In this document: positions 19,301 to 26,082 of the stretch, one piece after another
How positions within the stretch are numbered: position 1 is the stretch's first letter
Layout: each line of letters opens with the position of its first letter
Assembly (NCBI RefSeq): GCF_000021945.1
Contig: NC_011831.1
Span: 1,249,353 to 1,313,352 of the forward strand
Direction: 5' to 3'
Length of the DNA: 64,000 nucleotides
Origin: Chloroflexus aggregans DSM 9485
GTDB lineage: Bacteria; Chloroflexota; Chloroflexia; Chloroflexales; Chloroflexaceae
Program-made: the position numbers and the translations under genes
Notes under the pieces: generated by a model
Databases searched by the model: none
What the model saw: the letters and a program-made list of their open reading frames with translations, nothing else
Told to the model about the DNA's origin: nothing

Positions 19301-19994
19301 ACCGGGCCCGGCCCCTATCTTACACCGCCTTGCCTTCGACCCCGACCGAACCTGTGCGCTCGCTGCGGTAAGCGCGCTCGCCGCCCATCCCGAAACCCAT
19401 ACGCCGATCCTGGCCCGCTTGATCCGCAGCCATCCCGATCTGGCTGTACGCCTCGCAGCAGCGGCAGCCTTTGATGCGTCGGCAGCCGACGAGACCATAC
19501 CGGTCTTTGTGGAAGCATTGCTCTCGCCGTATCCGGCACTCCAAACCCAAGCCTTCCGGCTCCTCGCTGCCATCGACCCGTATCATGCAGCATTACGTCA
19601 ACCACTAACCGATCCGCAGCAGACGGTTGTCCTCCGCTTTCAAGCGTTGCACCATCTCAGCACATACGCACCGAACGATCCGCTCATTCGCCAAGTGGCG
19701 AATGATCCGACGGCACCTGAACAATTACGCTGCCACGCCATTGCCGTATTGGGTCGGCAAGCCGATGCAACTGTCGTCGACGTATTACTTCGGCTTGCCG
19801 GTGATGCTACGCAACCACCGGCAGTGAAGCATGCAGCAATCGCTGCTCTCGACCGGCAATGGACTGAAGTTGGGCACGAGGCGGCGCTCACCGCACTGAT
19901 TACCCTTGTCACATCACCGATTCCCGAAGTAGTGCTGTGGGCCGGCACGGTACTGCTTGACCGGCTGGTACCGATCGAGATCGGTGAACCGTAA
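16326..19994 (+). CDS. Large protein with AAA/NACHT-like N-terminal domain and HEAT repeats
   Basis: 1222 residues. The N-terminal 200 residues form a P-loop-like domain: IALIGPPASGRSLALAQIA at about 72-90 and a Walker-B-like CLLLIDDWEEL near residue 142. The Walker A lysine is Arg (G-P-P-A-S-G-R-S), so ATP hydrolysis is doubtful. From about residue 400 to the end there are many HEAT/PBS-lyase-like helical repeats, recognisable from units such as DEAVRLAGLRALGRNADPAAVPALLEIA. HEAT solenoids are protein-binding scaffolds. The start has TAGGAA 8 bases upstream. It follows the cyclase and peptide genes on the same strand after 279 bases. It could be a STAND-type sensor or a scaffold; no enzymatic function can be assigned. 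Confidence 0.8.
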   Translation: MQERSADRPEMTFVPRALRDLFLPRRIPREVRTAVEQWLESEPITRLLPVALELPLGLDLDLAKLMSEPHHIALIGPPASGRSLALAQIARRWLDQQPAMPLVRLLLGELDSPSLTPRAIVARALARRNLAPNPLEHNLPCLLLIDDWEELPLARRAVWQRFLIRLPERWSRACTVVALPTGELWPGFRHHAIAPLSAEHLAEWVQRLFTFTDRQEGLDLFERDPLVLLRERPAEILMLALTHPLSGWPISRAALYERTAAFVAPIIVATDEQAGWRIGLTAYRLYRQAIELAAQTTPHPATIRQATPHWRGLCIPLAFGAAPDPRPLIDALADATLPSHERLSLLARSLRERPRLDPALSRPILDEICRSRGEALATLVPVLPVILTDIGRTQSGQLNELLERITELLPPETSTTLLITILDTGDAPPVLRWQAIDLLCRQRILPPPLPTYADLISQAGRCLLAVVHPDTIHHLAEPALQLGLRLLLSGAAGTNRQYLIAHHLLAHTTLPASVRALAPAALPPAEVGQAIVDPMPEVRQAARKVWIRTGHIDQLARFVTQTDKPWSARDEALTDLATTADGQTFIAAFAIGNRLPLDLRLRAIRLLSRLPNGTELLKRLLYAEHEPEIIRAAAVRSLSHNFHVITHLGPLLDRRHPPLIRRTTVHVLSAIARLHQSAALTARTSLLTVLNQPDLDAALTTTIIETLGKHGGKQALAALGHTLAPTYGVTLLETWITSFPALIGPSEQWIDQADNPTVRALLADLMVAIANHPNLIGVELDRPSALIAGHVMILSSATARTLGTIGQHQPTLMPAVRALIGVALYDTSTLRPLSELLNADPTCDLVAIVRNTEHDPPLRYTALHALAQQPNGAEALLYLAKHADSDLACTALDRLQPPLPPTLNEQLLQLVNTATDEAVRLAGLRALGRNADPAAVPALLEIALNNEETTAIRAAALDAIVEAPVAPLTELITSQPEPIRSAALRALSRSPQPGPAPILHRLAFDPDRTCALAAVSALAAHPETHTPILARLIRSHPDLAVRLAAAAAFDASAADETIPVFVEALLSPYPALQTQAFRLLAAIDPYHAALRQPLTDPQQTVVLRFQALHHLSTYAPNDPLIRQVANDPTAPEQLRCHAIAVLGRQADATVVDVLLRLAGDATQPPAVKHAAIAALDRQWTEVGHEAALTALITLVTSPIPEVVLWAGTVLLDRLVPIEIGEP

Positions 19995-20048
19995 GCAATC
20001 GCTAACAAGCTGCTTTGCCGGCCACTAGTTCAGTGAAAGGAGTAAGGA

Positions 20049-20942
20049 ATGTCCCACACCAATTTCGTCACGACGAGCCGTGGCTTACGTCGCAACAGCC
20101 CACCAATGCGTCTGTTTGAGAAAGCAAAACAGTTTGGCATCTGGAACCCCTCACTGCTCGATTTCAGCCGTGACATTGACGATTGGAATCGGCTGAGTGA
20201 CGAAGAACGCGATTTATTACTACGTCTGACGGCCCTCTTTCAGGCCGGCGAAGAAGCTGTTACCCTCGACTTGTTACCTCTGATCAAAGCCATTGCGCAC
20301 GATGGACGGCTAGAGGAGGAGCTATTTCTCACCACGTTCTTGTTTGAAGAAGCCAAGCATACCGATTTCTTTGCCCGCTTCATCAGCGAAGTAGCCCGCG
20401 TCGACCCCGACCTCAGTCGCTACCATACGCCTAGCTATCGGGCACTGATTTACGACGCGCTTCCGCGTGCAATGCAACGTCTAGAGCACGATCCGTCACC
20501 GTTCAACCTCGCCGAAGCGTCGCTCACGTACAATATGATCGTTGAAGGGGTACTCGCCGAGACCGGATACCACGGCTACTTCACAATTCTCGACACTCAC
20601 AATCTGATGCCCGGTGTACGTGAGGGGATTCGGCTGCTCAAACAAGACGAGTCGCGTCACATTGCGTATGGCATCTACCTCCTATCACGCCTGATCGCTG
20701 CCGACCGGCAGATTTGGGATCATATCGTTGAGCGGATGAACGAGCTTGTCATACACGCTTTAGGCGTCATCGATGAGATCTTTACCAGTTATGATACAAT
20801 GCCGTTTGGCTTGCAAATCGAGACCTTCAGCACCTTCGCCCTAAACCAATTCCAACGCCGTCTTAATCGGCTGGAACTGGCGTGTCAGCAGAGCCTCGCC
20901 GAGATTGAAGGACTGGCGACCGATGATGAGGAAGCCGCATGA
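20049..20942 (+). CDS. R2-like ligand-binding oxidase (R2lox), Mn/Fe protein
   Basis: 297 residues of ferritin-like four-helix protein related to ribonucleotide reductase R2. The six metal ligands can be placed: E69, E101, H104, E166, E201 and H204 (EEAKH, IVEG and DESRH segments). V71 and Y161, the pair that forms the ether crosslink in characterised R2lox proteins, are both present (GEEAV and TYNMIVEG), which separates this from true R2 and from AurF-type oxygenases. R2lox binds a Mn/Fe cofactor and a fatty-acid-like ligand; its physiological substrate is unknown. AAAGGAG precedes the ATG. The stop overlaps the SDR gene start (ATGA), so the two proteins are probably made together. Confidence 0.88.
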   Translation: MSHTNFVTTSRGLRRNSPPMRLFEKAKQFGIWNPSLLDFSRDIDDWNRLSDEERDLLLRLTALFQAGEEAVTLDLLPLIKAIAHDGRLEEELFLTTFLFEEAKHTDFFARFISEVARVDPDLSRYHTPSYRALIYDALPRAMQRLEHDPSPFNLAEASLTYNMIVEGVLAETGYHGYFTILDTHNLMPGVREGIRLLKQDESRHIAYGIYLLSRLIAADRQIWDHIVERMNELVIHALGVIDEIFTSYDTMPFGLQIETFSTFALNQFQRRLNRLELACQQSLAEIEGLATDDEEAA

Positions 20943-21724
20943 GTACGTTCTTGCGACGGGTTGTCTTACTAACCGGTGCCGGTGGCGGATTGGGACGCGA
21001 GTTTGCTCACCAACTGTTAGCTGCCGGCGCCGACCTTATCCTGAGCAGTCACCATCCACATCGGCTGACTGCCGCTGCCGAGTTTGCGGCCCACCACCAG
21101 ACGAGTCCGCATCCCGGTCGCATTCGGGCTTTACTACCGGCAGACTTGAGCGATCCGGCTAGTTGTGACCGGCTGGCCCAACAGGTGATGCATGTAGCCC
21201 CCGATCTCGATCTGATTATTCACAACGCCGGCGTCGGTCTGTATGGCCCACTCAATGTTATCCCGCCGGCTGCCATCGAACGTCTCTTACAGATTAATCT
21301 CCACGCCCCGATCCGACTCACCGCCGCACTCTTACCGATGTTGCGCCATCGTCCTAACGGACAGATCGTCTTCATCTCGTCGATCCTTGGTCGCGCCGCA
21401 CTACCCAATATTAGCGTCTACAGTGCGGCGAAGTTCGGCCTGCGCGGCTTTGCCAGTGGTCTCGCTGCCGACGGCTATTGCGTCAGTACGGTTTATCCTT
21501 TTTTCACCCAAACCGACATCCTCGATGCACCACAGTATGGCGAAGGCCCGCCACGGCGTGTCCCGCGCTGGTTGGTCGATCAGCCGCGCCCGGTGGTCCG
21601 AGCGAGCCTTGCCGGGATCGCTGCCCGTCGCCGACATATCTTTCCTGGTTGGAAAGCAAAACTGTTCGCAGTTGTTGCTGCGGTTGCGCCTGATCTCCTA
21701 CCACCGTTTAGCCGGCTGGTGTAG
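20939..21724 (+). CDS. Short-chain dehydrogenase/reductase
   Basis: 261 residues of classical SDR. The cofactor motif is TGAGGGLGREFAHQLL near the N-terminus, HNAG replaces the usual NNAG, and the catalytic set is Ser in FISSILGRAALP with Tyr and Lys in YSAAKFGLRGFASGL. The C-terminal YPFFTQTDILDAPQYGEG and the hydrophobic tail resemble the DltE/SDR type acting on lipophilic ketones or alcohols. Its gene overlaps R2lox by four bases, suggesting that it reduces or oxidises a product or ligand precursor of that oxidase; this link is inference. Confidence 0.9.
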   Translation: MSTFLRRVVLLTGAGGGLGREFAHQLLAAGADLILSSHHPHRLTAAAEFAAHHQTSPHPGRIRALLPADLSDPASCDRLAQQVMHVAPDLDLIIHNAGVGLYGPLNVIPPAAIERLLQINLHAPIRLTAALLPMLRHRPNGQIVFISSILGRAALPNISVYSAAKFGLRGFASGLAADGYCVSTVYPFFTQTDILDAPQYGEGPPRRVPRWLVDQPRPVVRASLAGIAARRRHIFPGWKAKLFAVVAAVAPDLLPPFSRLV

Positions 21725-21809
21725 CGACATCCTCACCGGCTACGCACGTACCACTGCCACCTCGCCCGTTGCGCCCCTATCGTTCATGTGTAGCGACATA
21801 CCCCGGCTG

Positions 21810-21818
21810 TGGTACACT
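21810..21818 (+). promoter_or_regulatory. Extended -10 promoter before the M20 peptidase gene
   Basis: TGG-TACACT, about 95 bases before the ATG at 21914. No good -35 is visible. The region 21725-21913 also has a short direct repeat (GTAGCGACAT near 21722 and 21790). Confidence 0.35.
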
Positions 21819-21913
21819 ACAGACAGCGTTAAGCGAGCACGACGCAGAACCGCACAGGCCACACCTTTATCGGTGCTCTGCGCCTCCGTGCTTTGATGTC
21901 GTAGGATGTACAT

Positions 21914-23002
21914 ATGAGCGAACTTGCCGAGGAACTGACCCGTCTGACCTGTGATCTCATCCGATTTGAGACGATTGCCGACCGACCTGACCAGTTGCAG
22001 GCTGCAATTGATTATGTTGCCGCATACGTGGCCGATCTACCGTCGTTGCACATTGAACGGAGTAGCGCAGGCGGTAAACCGGCCCTCGTGATGACCTTAC
22101 GACCTACGCGATCACCACGGCTCATACTCAACGGCCACCTTGATGTCGTCGTAGGGCAACCACATCAATTTACACCAGAGATACGCAACGGCCGCATTTA
22201 CGGGCGTGGTAGCCAGGATATGAAAGGTAGTATTGCGGTCATGCTCCGCCTGATCCGCGATTTGGCAACCCAACCCAACCCACCCGATGTTGGTTTTCAG
22301 TTTGTGACCGATGAGGAGATCGGCGGCCGTCACGGCACCGGTCGGCTGCGCGACGAAGGCTGGAGCTGCGAGTTCATGCTCTGCCTCGAACCAACCGATC
22401 TCGGCATTTTGTTCGAGCACAAAGGTGGGATGTGGGCCAAACTGCGCTTACCCGGTCGTGCTGCTCACGGTTCACGACCATGGGAAGGTGATAATCCAAT
22501 CTATCGGCTGGCCCGTGGGATCAATGCGCTGGCCGAACGCTACCCACCACCCACCGGCCCCCACGAATGGCGCACCTCGGTAACACCAACGGAAATTCAC
22601 GCCGGTGCCGGTTCACGCAACCAAGTACCGGCAGAGGTGTTCGTTACGTTCGATATTCGTTGGACGCCGGATACAACCCCAGAAGCGATTCAGGCCGATC
22701 TCGCTGCTGTCTTCCCCGATAGTGAGTTTGTAAGTGTGATGGCCAGCGCCGGTCTCCGCACCGATCCTGAACATCACGAAGTTGAACGGATCGCAAACCT
22801 GATCGAACGTCATACCGGCCAACCACCACGCTTCTACCGCGAACATTTCGCCACCGATGCGCGTTACTACTCTCACCTTGGCATTCCGGCCATCTGTCTC
22901 GGTCCGGTGGGAGCCGGGTTACATTCGGCTGAAGAGTGGGTGGAGATTGCCAGTCTGGTCACGCTCTACCACATCATTAACGACTACGTCAAAAGTATTT
23001 AG
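21914..23002 (+). CDS. M20 family metallopeptidase (ArgE/DapE/CPG2-like)
   Basis: 362 residues. The dinuclear zinc site is complete: His and Asp in LNGHLDVVVG, the bridging Asp in GRGSQDMKGSIAVML, the catalytic Glu pair in TDEEIGGRHG, Glu-Asp region CLEPTD, and the C-terminal His in GLHSAEEWVEI. A dimerisation domain lies in the middle (GRAAHGSRPWEGDN to FDIRWTPDT). The family hydrolyses N-acyl amino acids, succinyl-diaminopimelate or dipeptides. The exact substrate is unclear; no arginine or lysine biosynthesis gene is adjacent. It is followed after 17 bases by the methyltransferase gene. Confidence 0.88.
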   Translation: MSELAEELTRLTCDLIRFETIADRPDQLQAAIDYVAAYVADLPSLHIERSSAGGKPALVMTLRPTRSPRLILNGHLDVVVGQPHQFTPEIRNGRIYGRGSQDMKGSIAVMLRLIRDLATQPNPPDVGFQFVTDEEIGGRHGTGRLRDEGWSCEFMLCLEPTDLGILFEHKGGMWAKLRLPGRAAHGSRPWEGDNPIYRLARGINALAERYPPPTGPHEWRTSVTPTEIHAGAGSRNQVPAEVFVTFDIRWTPDTTPEAIQADLAAVFPDSEFVSVMASAGLRTDPEHHEVERIANLIERHTGQPPRFYREHFATDARYYSHLGIPAICLGPVGAGLHSAEEWVEIASLVTLYHIINDYVKSI

Positions 23003-23019
23003 CAGTTCTAAATAATACT

Positions 23020-24159
23020 ATGCTCTACCTCCTCCAAACCTTACCCGGCCTCGCCGCGCTCACATGGCGTGAAGTTGAACAAAAAATCCATACCGACGAA
23101 CGGACTGCGCCACGCCAGGTTGGGGTGCGTAACGTACCGGGCCGCAACGATCTTATCCTCCTTGATTACCAAGGCTCACCGCGCCGATTACTGGAACTGC
23201 GTACCATCGAAGATGTCTTCGTTGTCGCGACACGTGGCTTCAAAATCGCACCTGACGAGCGCGGATTACGCCAGATTCATGCCGCAACCCGTAATGAGGA
23301 AGTCGTCAAACCGGCACTCACGTTGTGGCAACGGCTCAATGGAGGCAAACGGAACGGCAGCTTTCGCGTCGTTGCGCGGATGGTCGGCAAACACCGCTTC
23401 CAGCGCTACGAGCTAGGGCGGGCTGTCAGTGACGCGATCCGCGATGGCTGGCCAGGCCGTTGGCAGCCGGTAAACGAAGAAGCCGATTTAGAGGTGTGGG
23501 CCACCCTGATCGAACAAGAACTGATCGTCGCGATCCGGCTTTCCGATGCGTCGTTGCGTATTCGTGGCAAAATTGCCCACTTACCGGCCTCACTGCGTCC
23601 GGCCCTTGCCGCGACAATGGTGATGCTGACCCAGCCGGCGGCTGATGACATTTTTCTCGACCCAATGGCCGGCGTCGGTACGATCTTGCTAGAACGGGCT
23701 GCCGCCGGACCATTTACCGCGCTCTACGGCGGTGATATTAGCCCGGCTGCGGTGACGGCCATGCAAGCCAATCTCCGTGGTATCCACGGTCAGATCACAG
23801 TACGCCGCTGGAACGCGACCAAACTACCGTTGCCCGACGCCAGCGTGACCAAGGTTGCCGTTAATTTGCCGTTCGGCACCCAGATCGGCGAAGGTGAAGA
23901 CCTCGAAGAGCTATACCACGACGTGTTGCGCCAGATCGCGCGTGTGCTCAAACCGGGTGGACGGCTGGTGACCCTCGTTGCCAATCAACAACTGCTCGAC
24001 CGGGCCAGAACACATGCAGCACCGGTCTTACGTGCCACGGCTCGCCACCGTGTACTGGTACTCGGTCATCGGGCAACAATCTGTGAACATATTCGGGTTC
24101 CTGATACGGCAGCAGCACCACCGCCACCCATACCTGCCGAAGATGACGATTGGGAGTAA
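23020..24159 (+). CDS. THUMP-domain RNA methyltransferase (Trm14/RlmL-like)
   Basis: 379 residues. The N-terminal part (to about residue 190) fits a THUMP RNA-binding domain (RVVARMVGKHRFQRYELGRA region). The C-terminal Rossmann methyltransferase has the SAM motif DPMAGVGTILLERAA, YGGDISPAAVTAMQANL, and the catalytic NLPFGTQIG, the N-x-P-F/Y-G motif typical of N2-guanine methyltransferases, then RVLKPGGRLVTLVAN. These enzymes make m2G in tRNA or 23S rRNA. NLPFG rather than NPPYG favours the Trm14/THUMPD-type tRNA enzymes. A small membrane protein gene starts three bases after the stop. Confidence 0.87.
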   Translation: MLYLLQTLPGLAALTWREVEQKIHTDERTAPRQVGVRNVPGRNDLILLDYQGSPRRLLELRTIEDVFVVATRGFKIAPDERGLRQIHAATRNEEVVKPALTLWQRLNGGKRNGSFRVVARMVGKHRFQRYELGRAVSDAIRDGWPGRWQPVNEEADLEVWATLIEQELIVAIRLSDASLRIRGKIAHLPASLRPALAATMVMLTQPAADDIFLDPMAGVGTILLERAAAGPFTALYGGDISPAAVTAMQANLRGIHGQITVRRWNATKLPLPDASVTKVAVNLPFGTQIGEGEDLEELYHDVLRQIARVLKPGGRLVTLVANQQLLDRARTHAAPVLRATARHRVLVLGHRATICEHIRVPDTAAAPPPPIPAEDDDWE

Positions 24160-24162
24160 GTT

Positions 24163-24351
24163 GTGCCACGCCAACTCCGTTCACTCATCAGGATGCTGAT
24201 CGTCGTGTTTGTCTTGTGGCTGATCTGGTCACGGCTCCATATCGTGATCTGGGTACCGATGCCGTGGTGGGGATTGGTGTTACTGGTAGTGGGTAGCTAT
24301 CTCGTGATCGAATACGCTATCGATCGGTTGCTCGGTCAGCGAAGACGGTAA
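24163..24351 (+). CDS. Small membrane protein, 62 aa
   Basis: GTG start with GGGAG six bases upstream, overlapping the end of the methyltransferase gene. Two hydrophobic segments (MLIVVFVLWLIWSRLHIVIW and WWGLVLLVVGSYLVIEYAI) with basic ends (MPRQLRSLIR and LLGQRRR). I do not recognise a family. Tight spacing and a clear ribosome site make it likely to be translated. Confidence 0.65.
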   Translation: MPRQLRSLIRMLIVVFVLWLIWSRLHIVIWVPMPWWGLVLLVVGSYLVIEYAIDRLLGQRRR

Positions 24352-24385
24352 GTGGAAGGGAGGTACCCTCACACCTCCCTTTCAC
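24352..24385. terminator. Bidirectional hairpin terminator
   Basis: GTGGAAGGGAGGT and ACCTCCCTTTCAC pair over 12 of 13 positions with an 8-base loop, between the convergent small membrane protein gene and ybeY. Confidence 0.7.
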
Positions 24386-24408
24386 CGGTCATACGCCAAA
24401 CGACGTAC

Positions 24409-24870
24409 TCAGCGTGGCAAACCTAGGGCAGTCATCACCGCCTCTTCACGCGCACGCATAAGGGCCTCATCGGCGGGACCGCGCTCGTGGTCATACCCCA
24501 GCAGATGTAACATCCCGTGTACGGTTAAGTAGGCCAACTCACGGGCTGGGCTATGGCCGTATTCCGCCGCTTGCACCAACACCCGATCGTAGGAGATAGC
24601 AATATCACCGAGGTATCGCGGAAGGTTTGGCGCGGTCACAAACTGACTACTATTACCATCATCGGCAAACGAGAGAACATCGGTTGGCGCATCAACCCCT
24701 CGAAAATCGCGGTTGAGCCGGTGTAATTCGGCATCTGTCGTAATACGGATGCAAACCTCACAACCGGCGGGAACCTGCTCGGCGGTTAACACTGCCTGAG
24801 CTGCTCGTTCAACCAAGGCCGCGTCAACCGCCAAATCGTCATCGACCAATACTTCAACGGTATATGTCAT
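24409..24870 (-). CDS. ybeY: Endoribonuclease YbeY (16S rRNA maturation factor)
   Basis: 153 residues from the ATG at 24870. That ATG overlaps the stop of the Nudix gene (ATGA), which fixes the start. The zinc motif H118-x3-H122-x5-H128 (HGMLHLLGYDH) and the upstream FRGVDAPTDVLSFAD segment are diagnostic of YbeY, a metal-dependent RNase acting in 16S rRNA 3'-end maturation and ribosome quality control. It is the last gene of a ppa-nudix-ybeY operon on the minus strand. Confidence 0.95.
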   Translation of the reverse strand: MTYTVEVLVDDDLAVDAALVERAAQAVLTAEQVPAGCEVCIRITTDAELHRLNRDFRGVDAPTDVLSFADDGNSSQFVTAPNLPRYLGDIAISYDRVLVQAAEYGHSPARELAYLTVHGMLHLLGYDHERGPADEALMRAREEAVMTALGLPR

Positions 24871-25322
24871 GGTGGTGAGTCTCGAACACCGCACAAGATT
24901 TGCCGCGCCAGGAGCAAAACATCCCTTTCCCGCTCAAATGAGACCCGCTGCAGAGCTTCATCGAGCGTGAACCAACGCGCATCGTCAACCTCGCCGGCCT
25001 GAGGACGAATCTCACCGTGCTCGTAGCGCAGCAAAAAGAGATCGACGTACTTATGGACCCGGCCCGATCCCGAACGGAACCAATACTCGATGGTTGCCAA
25101 ATGCCGCTCGACCACACCGAACAACCCGGTTTCTTCCGCAACTTCACGCACGGCTGCGGCCTCAGCGGTCTCACCACGATTGACGTGACCCTTGGGCAAT
25201 CCCCAGCGTTCCCCACGATCGGTGGCAATTAACGCCACTTCGATCTGTGGGGCGACGATCCGGTAGATAACACCGCCGGCCGAATAGGCTGTACGGTGCG
25301 ACAATGAACGGCGTGAAGTCAT
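24867..25322 (-). CDS. Nudix hydrolase
   Basis: 151 residues from the ATG at 25322, which lies 10 bases after the ppa stop. The Nudix box G-x5-E-x7-REV-x-EE-x-GL is complete (GHVNRGETAEAAAVREVAEE and following GL). WGLPKGHVNRGE and RVHKYVDLFLLRYEHGE resemble the diadenosine tetraphosphate/dGTP-type Nudix enzymes. Its place after inorganic pyrophosphatase fits a nucleotide clean-up role, but the substrate cannot be told. Confidence 0.9.
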   Translation of the reverse strand: MTSRRSLSHRTAYSAGGVIYRIVAPQIEVALIATDRGERWGLPKGHVNRGETAEAAAVREVAEETGLFGVVERHLATIEYWFRSGSGRVHKYVDLFLLRYEHGEIRPQAGEVDDARWFTLDEALQRVSFERERDVLLLARQILCGVRDSPP

Positions 25323-25332
25323 GGGTGTTCGT

Positions 25333-25884
25333 TCAGGCACGCTTGAGCACCCGACCGGCACGCATATCCCAATAGCGGTCAATCGAGTACTGGATCCGCT
25401 CGCGAGCGACATCCGCCGACTCCCAGCCGACCGGCTCGACCCGTGAGCCTTCAAGGTCTTTATACACGGTAAAGAAGTGCTCAACCTCACGCAAATAATG
25501 CGCCGGCAGAGCAGTGTAATTGTGATAATCGGCGAAGAAGGGATCGTACTGCAACACTGCCAGTACTTTGTCGTCCGGCTCACCCTTGTCGAGCATTCGG
25601 AATAAACCCAATGGCCGTGCCTCGACAATACAGCCGGGGAAGGTTGGTAAGTTGGTCATCACCAACACATCGAGCGGATCGCCGTCGTCATAGTATGTCT
25701 GCGGCATAAAGCCATAGTCGCCAGGGTATTGAACGGCTGAATAGAGCACACGGTCGAGACGAAAGGCACCGATCCGCTTGTCAAATTCATACTTGTTACG
25801 TGAACCTTTCGGAATCTCAACAACAACATGAATGACGTTCGGAACGTCTGGACCGGGCTCCAGATCGTGCCATAGGTTCTGCAT
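25333..25884 (-). CDS. ppa: Inorganic pyrophosphatase (family I)
   Basis: 183 residues from the ATG at 25884, with GTGAGG six bases upstream; an in-frame GTG at 25896 has no such site. It cleaves pyrophosphate to phosphate in the cytoplasm and drives biosynthesis forward. The signatures are clear: VHVVVEIPKGSRNKYEFDK at the N-terminus, the metal-binding DDGDPLDVLVMTN (family signature D-x-D-P-x-D), and DEPDDKVLAV-like GEPDDKVLAVLQYDP. It is first gene of the ppa-nudix-ybeY operon, with its own promoter at 25933. Confidence 0.96.
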   Translation of the reverse strand: MQNLWHDLEPGPDVPNVIHVVVEIPKGSRNKYEFDKRIGAFRLDRVLYSAVQYPGDYGFMPQTYYDDGDPLDVLVMTNLPTFPGCIVEARPLGLFRMLDKGEPDDKVLAVLQYDPFFADYHNYTALPAHYLREVEHFFTVYKDLEGSRVEPVGWESADVARERIQYSIDRYWDMRAGRVLKRA

Positions 25885-25932
25885 TGGCTGCCTCACTTAC
25901 ACGTATTATCTAACCTAACCTATTACCGCAAG

Positions 25933-25961
25933 ATTATAACACGTAATGGTAGCAGTGTTCG
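25933..25961 (-). promoter_or_regulatory. Promoter of the ppa operon
   Basis: On the minus strand TGT-TATAAT (25938 to 25933 for the hexamer) is a perfect extended -10; at 17 bases the -35 is CGAACA, a weak match. It lies about 50 bases before the ppa start. Confidence 0.6.
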
Positions 25962-25985
25962 TCAGGCACCGATTACCAACGATGA

Positions 25986-26034
25986 CACCTCGCGATGCCG
26001 GCGACGCTTGGAGCGAGACCGGCATCGCGAGGTG
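25986..26034 (-). terminator. Strong hairpin downstream of the propeller lipoprotein gene
   Basis: A perfect 16-bp stem (CACCTCGCGATGCCGG and its reverse complement) with a 17-base loop, between the lipoprotein stop (26083) and the ppa promoter. No U-tract follows. Confidence 0.6.
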
Positions 26035-26082
26035 GTAGTACACAACGTTTGCCTTTTCCTATACCGGAAGGAAAAGACTCAC

